Shown here: piece after piece, positions 42,662-55,887 of the stretch | Numbering within the stretch: the stretch's first letter is position 1 | Layout of the letters: each line of letters begins with the position of its first letter | Assembly: GCF_013363755.1 (NCBI RefSeq) | Contig: NZ_CP054840.1 | Coordinates: 200,001 to 264,000, forward strand | Length of the DNA stretch: 64,000 bases | Origin: Comamonas antarctica | GTDB taxonomy: Bacteria; Pseudomonadota; Gammaproteobacteria; Burkholderiales; Burkholderiaceae_C | Direction: 5' to 3' | The notes under the pieces: generated by a model | The model's input: the letters and a program-made list of their open reading frames with translations, nothing else | What the model was told of the DNA's origin: nothing | The model's database searches: none | Translations under genes and position numbers: made by a program

Positions 42662-43416
42662 TCGACGCACGTGATGTGGTCAAGCGCCACGGCAGCACGA
42701 CGGTGCTGGACGCGGTTTCGCTGCAGATTCCAAAGCAGAAGTTCACGGCCATCATCGGGCCCAACGGCGCGGGCAAGTCGACGCTGCTGTCGCTGGTGAG
42801 CCGGCTGATGCCCATGAGCAGCGGCACGGTGCGCGTCGACGGCCTGGATGTCGCGACGACCGCCAGCGATGCGTTGGCGCGCGTCATGGCCATCCTGCGC
42901 CAGGACAACCAGTCGGCGCTGCGCCTCACGGTGCGCGACCTGGTGGGCTTCGGCCGCTTTCCGCACAGCAAGGGCCGGCTCACCGTGGAAGACCTGAAGC
43001 ATGTCGAGGACGCGCTCGAGTACCTGCAACTGCAGCCGCTGGCCGAGCGCTTTCTCGACGAGCTCTCGGGCGGCCAGCGCCAGCGTGCCTATATCGCCAT
43101 GGTGCTGTGCCAGGACACGCCCTACCTGCTGCTCGACGAGCCGCTCAACAACCTCGACATGGCGCATGCCGTGGGCATGATGAAGCTGCTGCGCCGCGCG
43201 GTCGACGAGCGCGGCAAGACCGTGGTGGTGGTGCTGCACGACATCAACTTCGCGTCTTGCTATGCCGACCACATCATTGCCATGAAGGATGGCGGCGTGG
43301 CGCACGAAGGCTCACCCCAGCAGGTGGTGCAGGACGGGGTCCTGTCGGCGCTGTATGGCATCGAAGTCACCGTGCATGAAGTCAAGGGGCAAAGGCTGTG
43401 CCATTACTTCACTTGA
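42658..43416 (+). CDS. Iron-chelate ABC transporter ATP-binding protein
   Basis: A 252-residue ATPase. Walker A is GPNGAGKSTL (about 34-43), the signature is LSGGQRQR near 139, Walker B is PYLLLDEP, and the switch His is in VLHDINF. ATG overlaps the preceding stop (ATGA). With 39732-42661 it makes a complete importer. No TonB-dependent receptor or siderophore biosynthesis gene is in the window. Confidence 0.94.
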   Translation: MIDARDVVKRHGSTTVLDAVSLQIPKQKFTAIIGPNGAGKSTLLSLVSRLMPMSSGTVRVDGLDVATTASDALARVMAILRQDNQSALRLTVRDLVGFGRFPHSKGRLTVEDLKHVEDALEYLQLQPLAERFLDELSGGQRQRAYIAMVLCQDTPYLLLDEPLNNLDMAHAVGMMKLLRRAVDERGKTVVVVLHDINFASCYADHIIAMKDGGVAHEGSPQQVVQDGVLSALYGIEVTVHEVKGQRLCHYFT

Positions 43417-43866
43417 CGCCGTTGCCCCCCATGCCATTCGTCCTGAGCGGGTTAAGCAAACGCGTCTCTCCAGGCGTTATCAAGAAAACAGCATGACCTC
43501 TGCTGGTTTCCCCGTTCGTCCTGAGCCAGTCGAAGGATGGACGGCCTGCGCGCAAGTCATGAGGATCGGGCGTTCATGGTTCGACGCGGCCGGCCAGGCA
43601 CGCTCACCAAGAACGGTTCAAGTTTTGCCGCTGTTTTCCTAAACCGGTGGCTTTATCGTCATTGATTTAGCTAACGAAAGAAGCTGTTTCTTCAGGGCTT
43701 GTCTAAGGGGGTTTCCGTGCGGAATCTGCCTGCCCCAAAACAGCATTGCGTATTGCTCTAGGCCGTAGTTCATCCTTCGAAAAGCTCAGGACGAACGGGA
43801 GACAAGGCGGCCCAGCACAAAGGCTGAACACGTCCTTTCAGACGCTCAATAAGCCCAAGAACCGCT
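43417..43866. other. 450-base gene-free region with degenerate REP-like repeats
   Basis: No convincing reading frame is visible. Pieces of the palindromic repeat family lie at 43436-43460 (CATTCGTCCTGAGCGGG), 43517-43551 (CGTTCGTCCTGAGCCAGTCG and GAAGGATGGACGG), 43568-43620 (the GGTTCGACGCGGCCGG subtype) and 43770-43800 (TTCATCCTTCG, AGCTCAGGACGAACGGG). The A/T-richer core 43625-43770 is not repeat-like and has no recognised content. It separates the ABC operon from the convergent queA. Confidence 0.6.
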
Positions 43867-44955
43867 TCAACGCTGGCGTTCCAGCAGCATCGAATCCCCG
43901 TAGCTGAAGAACCGGTACTGGTTGGCGATCGCCTGCTGGTACAGGGCCATCACGCGCTCGTAGCCCGCGAGTGCGCTGACCAGCATCATCAGCGTGCTCT
44001 TGGGCAGGTGGAAGTTGGTGACCAGCATGTCCACCACCTGGAACTCGAAGCCCGGCGTGATGAAGATGCTGGTGTCGCCCTGGATATTGCCGCTCCGGGC
44101 CCAGGACTCGAGCGTGCGCACCGTGGTCGTGCCGACCGCGATCACGCGGCCGCCGCGCTGGCGGCAGCGCTCGAGCGCGGCCAGCGTTGCAAAGGGAATG
44201 TCGTACCACTCGCTGTGCATCTGGTGCTCGGCGAGGTTCTCGGTCTTGACCGGCTGGAAGGTGCCGGCGCCGACATGCAGCGTCACGCTGGCGCGTTCCA
44301 CGCCGCGCTCCGCCAGGCGCGCCAGCACGGTTTCATCGAAGTGCAGCGCGGCCGTGGGCGCGGCGACGGCGCCGGGCTTGCTGGCAAACACCGTCTGGTA
44401 GCGCTGGCTGTCTTCGGCCGCGTCAGGGTCGTCGCCCTCGGACTGGTTGCGCTCGATATAGGGCGGCAGCGGCAGGTGGCCGTGGCGTTCCATCAGTTCG
44501 TAGGGCGTCTCGCCCGCGGGGCCCTGCAGCGCGAAGCGAAACAGCGGGCCGTTCTCGTCGGGCCAGCGGCCCAGCAGTTCGGCGTCGAAACCGCCGCCAC
44601 GCAGGCCGCCGCACATGTGGATGCGCGCGCCGGGCAGCGGCTTCTTGCTCACGCGCATGTGCGCCACGACCTGGTTGCCTTCGAGCACGCGCTCGATCAG
44701 CAGCTCGAGCTTGCCGCCGCTGGCCTTCTCGCCAAACAGCCGGGCCTTGAGGACGCGCGTGTCATTGAACACCAGCAGGTCGCCGGCATTGAGCAGCTCG
44801 GGCAGCTCGCGGAAGATGCGGTGCTGCGCCGGGGAGCTGCGGCCGTCCAGCAGGCGCGAGCCGCTGCGTTCGGGCGCGGGATGCTGGGCAATGAGGGATT
44901 CGGGAAGCGCGAAGTCGAAGTCGCTGAGCGTGAAGGCGCGGGAACTGGAAGGCAT
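43867..44955 (-). CDS. queA: S-adenosylmethionine:tRNA ribosyltransferase-isomerase
   Basis: A 362-residue enzyme that makes epoxyqueuosine in tRNA from preQ1-tRNA and [26 protein letters not shown] (N-terminus), [18 protein letters not shown] (about 58-75), PLPPYIER and [11 protein letters not shown] (near 238) are family hallmarks. The ATG at 44955 gives the usual length; an open frame continuing upstream on this strand is a shadow of the neighbouring gene. tgt is not adjacent in the window. Confidence 0.96.
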   Translation of the reverse strand: MPSSSRAFTLSDFDFALPESLIAQHPAPERSGSRLLDGRSSPAQHRIFRELPELLNAGDLLVFNDTRVLKARLFGEKASGGKLELLIERVLEGNQVVAHMRVSKKPLPGARIHMCGGLRGGGFDAELLGRWPDENGPLFRFALQGPAGETPYELMERHGHLPLPPYIERNQSEGDDPDAAEDSQRYQTVFASKPGAVAAPTAALHFDETVLARLAERGVERASVTLHVGAGTFQPVKTENLAEHQMHSEWYDIPFATLAALERCRQRGGRVIAVGTTTVRTLESWARSGNIQGDTSIFITPGFEFQVVDMLVTNFHLPKSTLMMLVSALAGYERVMALYQQAIANQYRFFSYGDSMLLERQR

Positions 44956-45077
44956 GTGGTTCTTGAGGGCCGGACGGGGCCCGTTCCAAGGGTCAGAAAA
45001 AGGAGCCGGGATTGTCGCAAAGAAAAGCCGTGTCTGCGGCCACTGTTGTCTTTGCCGGGCCATGCAGGGCCCGGCGC

Positions 45078-46337
45078 TCAGGCCAGCGCCGGCTCCTCGC
45101 TGGGCTGGCGCCCGCGCCACAGCGTGACGAGGTCGTCGAACGGCCAGTCGGCCGGGTTCTCGTAGGTGACGATGCGCTCCTCGCAATTCGGCGCGGCGAG
45201 GTCGATCACATAGGGCGGAATGCGCTGCTGCGGCCGGATCGCATAGAACACCTTGATGCGCGGCGCGAGCAGCGAGACCTCCGACGCCTCGACCACCACC
45301 GCCAGCCGCTCGGAGTTCAGCCGCACCAGCGAGCCCACGGGGTAGATGCCCACGGTCTGCACGAAGGCCTCGAACAGCTTGTGGTCCAGGTGGCTGCGCG
45401 TCCACTGCGCCATGCGGCGGATGGCTTCGGCCGGCGGCCAGCCGCGCTTGTAGGGCCGGTCGGAGGTCACGGCATCGTAGACATCGCAGATCGCCGCCAT
45501 GCGCGCCAGCAGCGGAATGTTCTCGCCCGCGAGCTGGTGCGGATAGCCGGTGCCGTCGACCTTCTCGTGGTGGTAGAGGCAGGCATCGCGCACCGCCGGG
45601 TCGATGTCCATCGACTGCAGCATCTGCCAGCCCTTGGCCGAGTGGGTGCGCATGATGGCGAATTCGTAGTCGTCGAGCGGCCCGGGCTTGTTGAGGATGT
45701 CCGGGCTGATGCCGGCCTTGCCCAGGTCGTGCAGCAATCCGGCCAGCGCCGCCTTGCGCACGCTGTGGTCGTCGAGGCCCAGGCGCCGCGCCAGCGCCGC
45801 CATCAGCGCGCAGACCGCGAGGCAGTGCAGGTAGGTGTACTGGTCGATTTCCTTGAGGCGCACCAGGCTGGTCAGCGCGCCGGGATTGCGTTCGATCGAG
45901 TCGGTGATGTCCTCGACCAGCTGGTAGACCGGCGGGATGTCCAGGCCCGTGCCGGCGCGCGCCTGGCTGAACAGCTGGCTGATGGCGGGGCGCGCGCGAT
46001 CGCACAGGCTCGCGGCACGCTGCAGTTCCTCGTCCATGCGGCTGGTGCTGGCGCGGCGTGCCGAGCGCGGCCGCTCCGAACGTGCCGACGCCGGCAGGTC
46101 GACGAAGGCCGAGGCGTCAGGATCGTAGACCAGGCATTCGACCTCGGGCGGCACGTCGGCGCCCTTGCGCACGTCGATCCAGACCTCCTGGATGGTGCCG
46201 CCATGCAGCTTGGCCAGCTCCTCCGGGGTCTTGATCAGGAAACGCGTGCGCCAGAAAGGGTGGGCGAGCCACGAGCCGCAGAATTCGTGCAGATACATGC
46301 CCTGCGAGAGGTGCTGGACATTGAGGCGCTTGAGCAT
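45078..46337 (-). CDS. HD-GYP domain c-di-GMP phosphodiesterase
   Basis: A 419-residue protein. The N-terminal about 75 residues match the DUF3391 domain often found before HD-GYP, then a linker rich in Arg/Ser. The HD-GYP domain (about 145-345) has the metal-binding HD in [10 protein letters not shown] at 201-210 and an intact [11 protein letters not shown] at 256-266, which indicates an active enzyme degrading cyclic di-GMP. No membrane segment or receiver domain is seen, so the input signal is unknown. It is divergent from recG. Confidence 0.92.
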   Translation of the reverse strand: MLKRLNVQHLSQGMYLHEFCGSWLAHPFWRTRFLIKTPEELAKLHGGTIQEVWIDVRKGADVPPEVECLVYDPDASAFVDLPASARSERPRSARRASTSRMDEELQRAASLCDRARPAISQLFSQARAGTGLDIPPVYQLVEDITDSIERNPGALTSLVRLKEIDQYTYLHCLAVCALMAALARRLGLDDHSVRKAALAGLLHDLGKAGISPDILNKPGPLDDYEFAIMRTHSAKGWQMLQSMDIDPAVRDACLYHHEKVDGTGYPHQLAGENIPLLARMAAICDVYDAVTSDRPYKRGWPPAEAIRRMAQWTRSHLDHKLFEAFVQTVGIYPVGSLVRLNSERLAVVVEASEVSLLAPRIKVFYAIRPQQRIPPYVIDLAAPNCEERIVTYENPADWPFDDLVTLWRGRQPSEEPALA

Positions 46338-46487
46338 GTGAGCGGGGCGTGAAAGGTAACCTGGCGAAAAGTGGACCGGCGCATGGTAGCCTTTTTACTC
46401 AGACCATCGCGCCGTGTTGCGGTGCGCGGGTTGCGCGCAAGCGTAGCCCTATTGTGCCTTCCCCTTTGACCGAGATTTCCGCCGTAC

Positions 46488-48608
<2,121 letters not shown>

Positions 48609-48665
48609 GGCCCGCAGGTATCATTGCCCCGGCAATTTCAGCCGGGTAAAGTGCGATATGCACTG

Positions 48666-48694
48666 TTGAGGTCGAACTGCCGCGACAATACATA
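48666..48694 (+). promoter_or_regulatory. Possible oxyR promoter
   Basis: TTGAGG (48666-48671), a 17-base spacer and TACATA (48689-48694) would start transcription near 48701, about 20 bases before the oxyR ATG. No Shine-Dalgarno is visible in that short leader. OxyR autoregulation sites cannot be judged by eye. Confidence 0.4.
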
Positions 48695-48720
48695 TTCCGC
48701 ATGGCCCAGAATTTACATTC

Positions 48721-49686
48721 ATGACACTTACCGAACTCAAGTACATCGTTGCCGTGGCCCGCGAAAAGCATTTCGGCCATGCGGCGGAAGCATGCTATGT
48801 GTCGCAGCCGACGCTGTCTGTTGCGATCAAGAAACTCGAGGAAGAGCTTGACGTCAAGCTGTTCGAGCGCAGTGCTGGCGAAGTGTCGGTGACGCAGCTG
48901 GGCGAGGAAATCGTGCGCCAGGCGCAAAGCGTGCTCGAGCAGGCCGCGGCCATCAAGGAAATCGCCAAGCGCGGCAAGGACCCGCTGGCCGGCGCGCTGA
49001 CGCTGGGCGTGATCTACACCATCGGCCCCTATCTGCTGCCCGAACTGGTGCGCCATGCCATCCAGCGCACGCCGCAAATGCCGCTGATGCTGCAGGAAAA
49101 CTACACCGTCAAGCTGCTGGAAATGCTGCGTACCGGTGAAATCGACTGCGCCATCGTGGCCGAACCCTTCCCCGATACCGGCCTGGCAACGGCTCCCCTG
49201 TACGACGAGCCCTTCATGGCCGCGGTGCCTAGCACCCACCCGCTGGCCAAGCAGGATTCGGTCTCGACCATCGAGCTGAAGAACGAAACCATGCTGCTGC
49301 TGGGTTCGGGCCACTGCTTCCGCGACCATGTGCTTGAAGTCTGCCCCGAATTCGCACGTTATGCGAGCAACGCCGAAGGCATCCGCCGCACCTTCGAAGG
49401 TTCGTCGCTGGAAACCATCAAGCACATGGTGGCCGCGGGCATGGGCGTGACTCTGGTGCCGCGCCTGTCCGTGCCGCGCGATGCGCTGGAAGTGCATGTG
49501 CGCCGCCGCAAGAACGACGAGCCGCATATCCGCTACTTGCCGATCCGCACCGAAGACGGCCTGCCAACCCCCAGCCGCCGCGTGGTGCTGGTCTGGCGCC
49601 GCAGCTTCACGCGCTACGAAGCCATTGCCGCGCTGCGCAATGCGGTCTACGCCTGCAATCTGCCTGGCGTCGAACGACTCTCCTGA
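48721..49686 (+). CDS. oxyR: Hydrogen peroxide-inducible transcriptional activator OxyR
   Basis: A 321-residue LysR-type regulator. The N-terminal helix-turn-helix (about 1-60) has the [19 protein letters not shown] recognition segment. The redox cysteines sit at exactly 199 and 208 (GSGHC and LEVC), the pair that forms the peroxide-sensing disulfide in E. coli OxyR. It activates peroxide defence genes. Order recG-oxyR is common in Betaproteobacteria; ubiA follows on the same strand 146 bases later. Confidence 0.96.
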   Translation: MTLTELKYIVAVAREKHFGHAAEACYVSQPTLSVAIKKLEEELDVKLFERSAGEVSVTQLGEEIVRQAQSVLEQAAAIKEIAKRGKDPLAGALTLGVIYTIGPYLLPELVRHAIQRTPQMPLMLQENYTVKLLEMLRTGEIDCAIVAEPFPDTGLATAPLYDEPFMAAVPSTHPLAKQDSVSTIELKNETMLLLGSGHCFRDHVLEVCPEFARYASNAEGIRRTFEGSSLETIKHMVAAGMGVTLVPRLSVPRDALEVHVRRRKNDEPHIRYLPIRTEDGLPTPSRRVVLVWRRSFTRYEAIAALRNAVYACNLPGVERLS

Positions 49687-49832
49687 ACCCGGCGGCTGCG
49701 GCCGCCAGGGCGGGGCAGGCGCTGGCCCCCTCCCTTCTCCTGCCACCTCCCACGCGTGGCGATCCCCGGGTTCTCCCATGGCCGGGTCTGCGTTACATTG
49801 TGGCCGGTACGCTGCTCTCGCTTCCGGATCCC

Positions 49833-50720
49833 ATGTCACACGCTGCTTCTCCCTCCACCCCCCGCCGCTCCAGGCTCGCGCTGTACCTGGACCTGATCCG
49901 CTGGAACCGCCCCGCGGGCTGGCTGGTGCTGGTCTGGCCGACGCTCGCGGCGCTGTGGGTGGCGTCCGAAGGGTTTCCCGGCTGGCATCTGCTGCTGGTG
50001 TTCGTGCTGGGCACGGTGCTGATGCGCAGCGCCGGCTGCTGCGTCAACGACATTGCCGACCGCGATTTCGACAAGCATGTGAAGCGCACCACGCAGCGCC
50101 CGATCACCTCGGGCCAGGTCTCCGTCAAGGAAGCGATAGCGGTGGGCGTGGTGCTGGCGCTGGTGGCGCTGGGCCTGGTGCTGACCACGCGCTGGGAGGC
50201 CGTGGCCTGGTCGGTGCCGGCGGTGCTGTTCACCATCCTGTATCCGTTCACCAAGCGCTTTTTCTCCATGCCGCAGGCCTTTCTGGGCATTGCGTTCAAC
50301 TTCGGCATCGTCATTGCGTTTGCCGCGGTGCTGGGCACGGTCACCGCCACCGGGTGGGTGCTGTGGCTGGCCAACATGTTCCTGGTGCTGGCCTACGACA
50401 CCGAGTACGCCATGGTCGACCGCGACGACGATCTGAAGATCGGCATGAAGACGTCGGCCATCACGCTGGGCCGCTTCGATGTCGCCGGCATCATGCTGTT
50501 CTTCGCGCTGTGCTGGCTGTTGACGCTCTGGGCGCTGTGGCCCTACGCGCTGGGCTGGCCGTTTGCGCTGGGCATGGCCGCGGCTGCGGCGCAGATCGCC
50601 TGGCATTACACGCTGATCCGCGGCCGCACGCGCGAAGGCTGCTTCGTGGCCTTCAGCAAGAGCCACTGGATCGGCGCCACGCTGTTTGCCGGAATCGCAC
50701 TCGGGTTCGCGCTGCGCTGA
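49833..50720 (+). CDS. ubiA: 4-hydroxybenzoate octaprenyltransferase
   Basis: A 295-residue inner membrane prenyltransferase of ubiquinone synthesis. The two Asp-rich motifs are NDIADRDFD (72-80) and the [12 protein letters not shown] segment (near 190), which bind the prenyl diphosphate with Mg2+. About eight to nine hydrophobic segments follow the N-terminal [14 protein letters not shown]. The start at 49833 is preferred to an upstream in-frame start at 49800. It is convergent with proC, only 24 bases apart, with no visible terminator between them. Confidence 0.95.
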   Translation: MSHAASPSTPRRSRLALYLDLIRWNRPAGWLVLVWPTLAALWVASEGFPGWHLLLVFVLGTVLMRSAGCCVNDIADRDFDKHVKRTTQRPITSGQVSVKEAIAVGVVLALVALGLVLTTRWEAVAWSVPAVLFTILYPFTKRFFSMPQAFLGIAFNFGIVIAFAAVLGTVTATGWVLWLANMFLVLAYDTEYAMVDRDDDLKIGMKTSAITLGRFDVAGIMLFFALCWLLTLWALWPYALGWPFALGMAAAAAQIAWHYTLIRGRTREGCFVAFSKSHWIGATLFAGIALGFALR

Positions 50721-50744
50721 GCGCGCGCCGCGGGCCCTGCACGG

Positions 50745-51575
<831 letters not shown>

Positions 51576-51602
51576 GGTGTTGCGATGGAGAGAAGAGGGG
51601 GG

Positions 51603-53099
51603 TCAGGCGGGCAGGGACGCTTGCGCAACCGCATGTTCCCAGCGGGCCATGAGCTCCTGCGCGCGTTCGGGGGCCAGCGTCGGCATGAAGCGTCGCTCGG
51701 CGACCCACAGGCCGGTCAGTTCCTCGGTGCTCTGGTAGATGCCCGACGACAGGCCGGCAAGATAGGCCGCGCCCAAAGCCGTGGTTTCAACGACCGCGGG
51801 GCGGACCACGGGAATACCCAGCAGATCGGCCTGGAACTGCATCAGCAGGTTGTTGACGCAGGCGCCGCCATCGACGCGCAACTCGCTCACGGGCGCACCG
51901 CCGCTCTCGACCGCATCGCGGCTCATGGCCAGCAGCAGCGCCGCGCTCTGGTAGGCAATCGACTCCAGCGCAGCGCGTGCGATGTGCGCCAGCGAGCTGC
52001 CGCGCGTGAGGCCGGTGATCGTGCCGCGCGCATCGGGTTTCCAGTAGGGCGCGCCCAGGCCGGTGAAGGCCGGCACCAGCATCACGCCGCCCGAATCGGG
52101 CACGCTTTCGGCCAGCGACTGCACCTGGCCACTGTGCTCGATGGCCTGCAGTCCGTCGCGCAGCCACTGCACCACCGCGCCGCCGATGAACACGCTGCCT
52201 TCGAGCGCATACGCGGGGGTAGCGCTGGTCTGTGCGGCGCTGGTCGTGAGCAGGCCGTTGTGCGAGGTCTGGAAGCTGCTGCCGGTATGCATCAGCATGA
52301 AGCAACCCGTGCCATAGGTGTTCTTGGCCATGCCGGCCTTGAAGCAGGCCTGGCCGAACAGCGCGCTTTGCTGGTCGCCGGCCACGCCGCCGATCGCAAT
52401 CGGCGCGCCCAGCACGTCGGCCGCGGTCTGGCCGAAGTCGCTCGACGACGGCAGCACCTCGGGCATCAGCGACTTCGGAATGCGCAGCAGCGCCAGCAGG
52501 TCCTCGTCCCACTGGTTGCTGCGCACGTTGAACAGCATGGTGCGCGCGGCATTGCTGACGTCGGTCACATGGCGCTTGCCCTGGGTCAGTTGCCAGATCA
52601 GCCAGCTGTCGATGGTGCCGAAGGCCAGCTCGCCGCGCTCGGCCGCGGCGCGTGCGCCCGGCACTTCGTCGAGCAGCCATTGCAGCTTGGTGGCCGAGAA
52701 ATACGCGTCGATGCGCAGCCCGGTCTTTTGCTGGATGCTGTCGGCATGGCCGTCTTCGCGCAGCCTGGCGCAGGCGGGCTCGGCGCGCCGGTCCTGCCAA
52801 ACGATGGCGTGATGGATGGGCTGGCCGGTCTGGCGGTTCCAGACGACGGTGGTCTCGCGCTGGTTGGTGATGCCCAATGCGCGCACCTGGCTTGCGGAAA
52901 TGCCGGCTTGCGACAGGGCCGCGCGCGCCGTGCTGAGCTGGGTGCGCCAGATTTCGTGCGGGTCATGTTCGACCCAGCCCGGGCGCGGATAGATTTGCGG
53001 CAGCTCCAGCTGGGCCTGGGCCACGATGCGGCCATGGGCGTCGAAAAGAATGCTGCGGGAGCTGGAAGTGCCCTGGTCCAGGGCAAGCAGATAGGTCAT
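51603..53099 (-). CDS. glpK: Glycerol kinase
   Basis: A 498-residue FGGY-family kinase phosphorylating glycerol to glycerol 3-phosphate. The phosphate-binding [12 protein letters not shown] (about 5-16), [17 protein letters not shown] and [10 protein letters not shown] segments are typical. Full length, no defects. It lies 15 bases after glpR in the same orientation. No glpF glycerol facilitator is in the window. Confidence 0.97.
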   Translation of the reverse strand: MTYLLALDQGTSSSRSILFDAHGRIVAQAQLELPQIYPRPGWVEHDPHEIWRTQLSTARAALSQAGISASQVRALGITNQRETTVVWNRQTGQPIHHAIVWQDRRAEPACARLREDGHADSIQQKTGLRIDAYFSATKLQWLLDEVPGARAAAERGELAFGTIDSWLIWQLTQGKRHVTDVSNAARTMLFNVRSNQWDEDLLALLRIPKSLMPEVLPSSSDFGQTAADVLGAPIAIGGVAGDQQSALFGQACFKAGMAKNTYGTGCFMLMHTGSSFQTSHNGLLTTSAAQTSATPAYALEGSVFIGGAVVQWLRDGLQAIEHSGQVQSLAESVPDSGGVMLVPAFTGLGAPYWKPDARGTITGLTRGSSLAHIARAALESIAYQSAALLLAMSRDAVESGGAPVSELRVDGGACVNNLLMQFQADLLGIPVVRPAVVETTALGAAYLAGLSSGIYQSTEELTGLWVAERRFMPTLAPERAQELMARWEHAVAQASLPA

Positions 53100-53114
53100 G
53101 TCGGTACGGAAATC

Positions 53115-53882
53115 TCAGACGGCCACGGTGCATTGCACGCCGGCATCGGCGAGCAGCGGAACGATGGCCGGTGGCGGCGGCGCATCGGTGAACAGGCGGT
53201 GGATCTGGGCCAGCGTGGCCAGCTGGACCATGGCCTGGCGTTCGAATTTGCTGTGGTCGGCGGCCAGCCAGACCTCGCGCGACTGGGCAATGATGGTCTG
53301 GGCCACCTTGACCTCGCGCAGGTCGAAATCGCGCAGCGAGCCATCGGATTCAATGGCCGAGATGCCGATCAGGGCGATATCGACCTTGAACTGGCGAATG
53401 AAGTCCACGGCCGCCTCGCCGACGATGCCGCGGTCGCGCGAGCGCACCACGCCGCCCGCGACAATGACTTCGCAGTCGGTGTTGCTGCTCAGGATGGCGG
53501 CGACGTTGAGGTTGTTGGTGATCACGCGCAGGCCGCGGTGCTGGAGCAGCGCCTGGGCAATGGCTTCGGTCGTGGTGCCGATGTTCAGGATCAGCGAACA
53601 GCCATTGGGCACGGCCTGGGCGACGGCGCGCGCGATGCGCGCCTTGCCGTCGGCATGCAGGCCCTGGCGCTGGGGGTGGGCCAGGTTCTCGACCGTGGCG
53701 CTGGGTACGCGCACGCCGCCGTGAAAGCGCACCAACAGACCGGCATCGGCCAGCTTCTGCACATCGCGGCGCACGGTCTGCAGGGTCACGCCCAGCTGGA
53801 GAGCCAGCTGCTCGACGGTGGCGGACTGTTGCTGGCGCACCGCATCAAGCAACTGGAGTTGGCGGGGATTGGAGTGGTTCAC
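53115..53882 (-). CDS. glpR: DeoR-family glycerol-3-phosphate regulon repressor
   Basis: A 255-residue DeoR-type repressor. The N-terminal winged helix (about 8-60) has VEQLALQLGVTLQTVRRDVQ, followed by a ribose-isomerase-like effector domain (about 75-250) with GTTTEAIAQAL and GGVVRSRD. Position between glpK and a divergent glpD identifies it as GlpR, which is released by glycerol 3-phosphate. Confidence 0.93.
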   Translation of the reverse strand: MNHSNPRQLQLLDAVRQQQSATVEQLALQLGVTLQTVRRDVQKLADAGLLVRFHGGVRVPSATVENLAHPQRQGLHADGKARIARAVAQAVPNGCSLILNIGTTTEAIAQALLQHRGLRVITNNLNVAAILSSNTDCEVIVAGGVVRSRDRGIVGEAAVDFIRQFKVDIALIGISAIESDGSLRDFDLREVKVAQTIIAQSREVWLAADHSKFERQAMVQLATLAQIHRLFTDAPPPPAIVPLLADAGVQCTVAV

Positions 53883-53930
53883 GCGGCTTGCATGTAGGTT
53901 AGAGACTAAAATCGAATCAAAACGCGCTTA

Positions 53931-53990
53931 TGTGAACATGGTATTCACAAAAACGAAACAAAAAGAGCGAAAATCACGCTTTGATTGTGA
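53931..53990. promoter_or_regulatory. Candidate GlpR operator region between glpR and glpD
   Basis: The 204-base divergent gap contains an inverted repeat TGTGAA (53931-53936) with TTCACA (53944-53949), then purine-rich ACGAAA and GCGAAAA half-sites (53953-53973), and TCAC with GTGA near 53974-53990. DeoR repressors bind such repeats, so control of glpD and glpR from here is plausible. Binding is inferred from position and symmetry only. Confidence 0.45.
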
Positions 53991-54086
53991 CGCACATTGT
54001 TCCAGTTGCGAGCCCGGTTTTGACCGGGCGCAACGCGTACCGTTTGCGCCGCCCGATTTTCCCCCAACCTGCTGGCAAGCCCGCTT

Positions 54087-55682
54087 ATGACCATTTCTAC
54101 GCTTCCCCTGGATACAGACCGCGCCGCGCTTCTGGCGCGGCTGGCCGAACCCTGTGTCTACGACCTCGCCATCATTGGCGGCGGCGCCACGGGCCTGGGC
54201 GTGGCGCTGGACGCGGCAGCGCGCGGTTTCAAGGTGGTGCTGCTGGAATCGCATGATTTTGCCAAGGGCACCTCATCGCGCGCAACCAAGCTGGTACATG
54301 GCGGCGTGCGCTATCTCGCGCAGGGCAATATCGCGCTGGTGCGCGAGGCGCTGCACGAGCGCACGACGCTGCTGCGCAATGCGCCGCACCTGGCGCAGCG
54401 CCTGGCTTTCGTCATGCCTTCGTACCGCCTGCTCGACACACCGTTCTATGGCGCGGGCCTGAAGATGTACGACGCGCTCGCCGGCAAGGCGGGCCTGGGC
54501 TCGACCGAGTTCCTGAGCCGCGACAAGACCGTCGCGCTGCTGCCCACGGCACGCACCCAGGGCCTCAAGGGCGGCGTCAAGTACTGGGATGGCCAGTTCG
54601 ACGATGCGCGCCTGGCGCTGGCGCTGGCGCGCACCGCGGCGGCCAAGGGCGCGCTGCTGGTCAACTACTGCCCGGCCAAGGAACTGCTGCACGAGAACGG
54701 CAAGATCGCCGGAGTGGTCTGCGAGGATTCGGAGACCGGCACGGCCTACACGGTGCGCGCCAAGTGTGTGGTGAATGCAACAGGTCCGTGGGTCGACCTG
54801 TTCCGCCAGCTCGACGGCAAGGCGCTGGGCCGCGAGGTCAAGCCCATGGTCGCGCCCAGCCAGGGCGTGCATGTGGTGGTGGACCGTGAGTTCCTGCCCA
54901 CCGACCATGCGCTGCTGATCCCCAAGACCGCCGACGGCCGCGTGCTGTTTGCCGTGCCGTGGCTGGGCAAGGTGATCCTGGGCACGACCGACACGCCGCG
55001 CAACGACCTGGCGCGCGAGCCGCTGCCGTTTCCCGAGGAAGTCAACTTCATTCTCTCGGAAGCCGGCAAGTACCTGGTGCGCCAGCCGACGCGCGCCGAT
55101 GTGCGCAGCGTCTGGGTCGGGCTGCGCCCGCTGGTCAAGCCGCAAGACGACGACGGCGAGAACACCAAGAAGATCAGCCGCGAGCACACGGTGATGGCCA
55201 GCCGTTCGGGCCTGATCACCGTGACCGGCGGCAAATGGACCACCTACCGCGCGATGGCCGAGGACGTGCTGCGCGAGTGCTTTGCCACGGGCCAGTTGCC
55301 CGAGCGCGCGGGCGGCGTCACCGTCGACCTGCCGCTGGTCGGCGCACCGGCGGATGGCAAGCTGCTGATGGGCATGAATGCGCCCCAGGGCCTGCATTCC
55401 TATGGCACCGAAGCCGACGCCGTGGCGGCGTTGCCCGGCGCCGACATCTGGCTGGTCGAAGGCCTGAGCGAAGCCATGGTGCGCTTCGCGGTGCGCCATG
55501 AATATGCGCGCAGCGTCGAAGACGTGCTGGCGCGCCGCAGCCGCCTGCTGTTCCTCGACGCCCAGCGCGCGATGTCGATCGCGCCGCGCGTCGCGGCTTT
55601 GATCGAGGAGGAACTGGGCCGGGATGCGGGATTGGCGGCATTCCAGTCCCTGGCGCTGCAGTATTTGCCACGCGCCCAGTAA
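54087..55682 (+). CDS. glpD: Glycerol-3-phosphate dehydrogenase (FAD-dependent, aerobic)
   Basis: A 531-residue membrane-associated flavoprotein oxidising glycerol 3-phosphate to dihydroxyacetone phosphate and feeding electrons to quinone. The FAD Rossmann motif LAIIGGGATGLGVALDAAARG is at about 26-46, followed by SSRATKLVHGGVRYLAQG near 65, and later GKVILGTTDTP and GGKWTTYRAMAEDV. Full length. It is divergent from glpR-glpK, and three hairpins follow its stop. Confidence 0.97.
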   Translation: MTISTLPLDTDRAALLARLAEPCVYDLAIIGGGATGLGVALDAAARGFKVVLLESHDFAKGTSSRATKLVHGGVRYLAQGNIALVREALHERTTLLRNAPHLAQRLAFVMPSYRLLDTPFYGAGLKMYDALAGKAGLGSTEFLSRDKTVALLPTARTQGLKGGVKYWDGQFDDARLALALARTAAAKGALLVNYCPAKELLHENGKIAGVVCEDSETGTAYTVRAKCVVNATGPWVDLFRQLDGKALGREVKPMVAPSQGVHVVVDREFLPTDHALLIPKTADGRVLFAVPWLGKVILGTTDTPRNDLAREPLPFPEEVNFILSEAGKYLVRQPTRADVRSVWVGLRPLVKPQDDDGENTKKISREHTVMASRSGLITVTGGKWTTYRAMAEDVLRECFATGQLPERAGGVTVDLPLVGAPADGKLLMGMNAPQGLHSYGTEADAVAALPGADIWLVEGLSEAMVRFAVRHEYARSVEDVLARRSRLLFLDAQRAMSIAPRVAALIEEELGRDAGLAAFQSLALQYLPRAQ

Positions 55683-55695
55683 TGGCAAAACCGCA

Positions 55696-55792
55696 GTGAG
55701 CCGAAGTCTTCCAGGCTTCGTTCTGCTCACTTTATTGCCTCTACGTGCGAAGCGTGGCGCGCTTCGCAAGCTATCTATTTGATAGCATTTTT
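55696..55792 (+). terminator. Three successive hairpins after glpD
   Basis: GTGAGC with GCTCAC enclosing GAAG and CTTC (55696-55730); GCGAAGCG with CGCTTCGC (55747-55767); and GCTATC with GATAGC (55770-55786) followed by ATTTTT. The last is the best intrinsic terminator. The whole gap 55683-56076 holds no gene; the remainder is the promoter and leader of the ribosomal protein operon. Confidence 0.7.
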
Positions 55793-55887
55793 GCAGTCCA
55801 TGGAAGTCGGCGCCGGCTTCCTGGCGGGCGTCGCCGCACAGACCGGTGCCGACCTGCAACGCAGGGCGGGTGAAACGGGCTAAGCGG

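Noticed and set aside
43867..46005. A 712-codon minus-strand frame that would fuse an extra N-terminus to QueA
   Set aside because: The extra part lies in another frame of the HD-GYP gene and has no family resemblance; QueA has its normal start at 44955.
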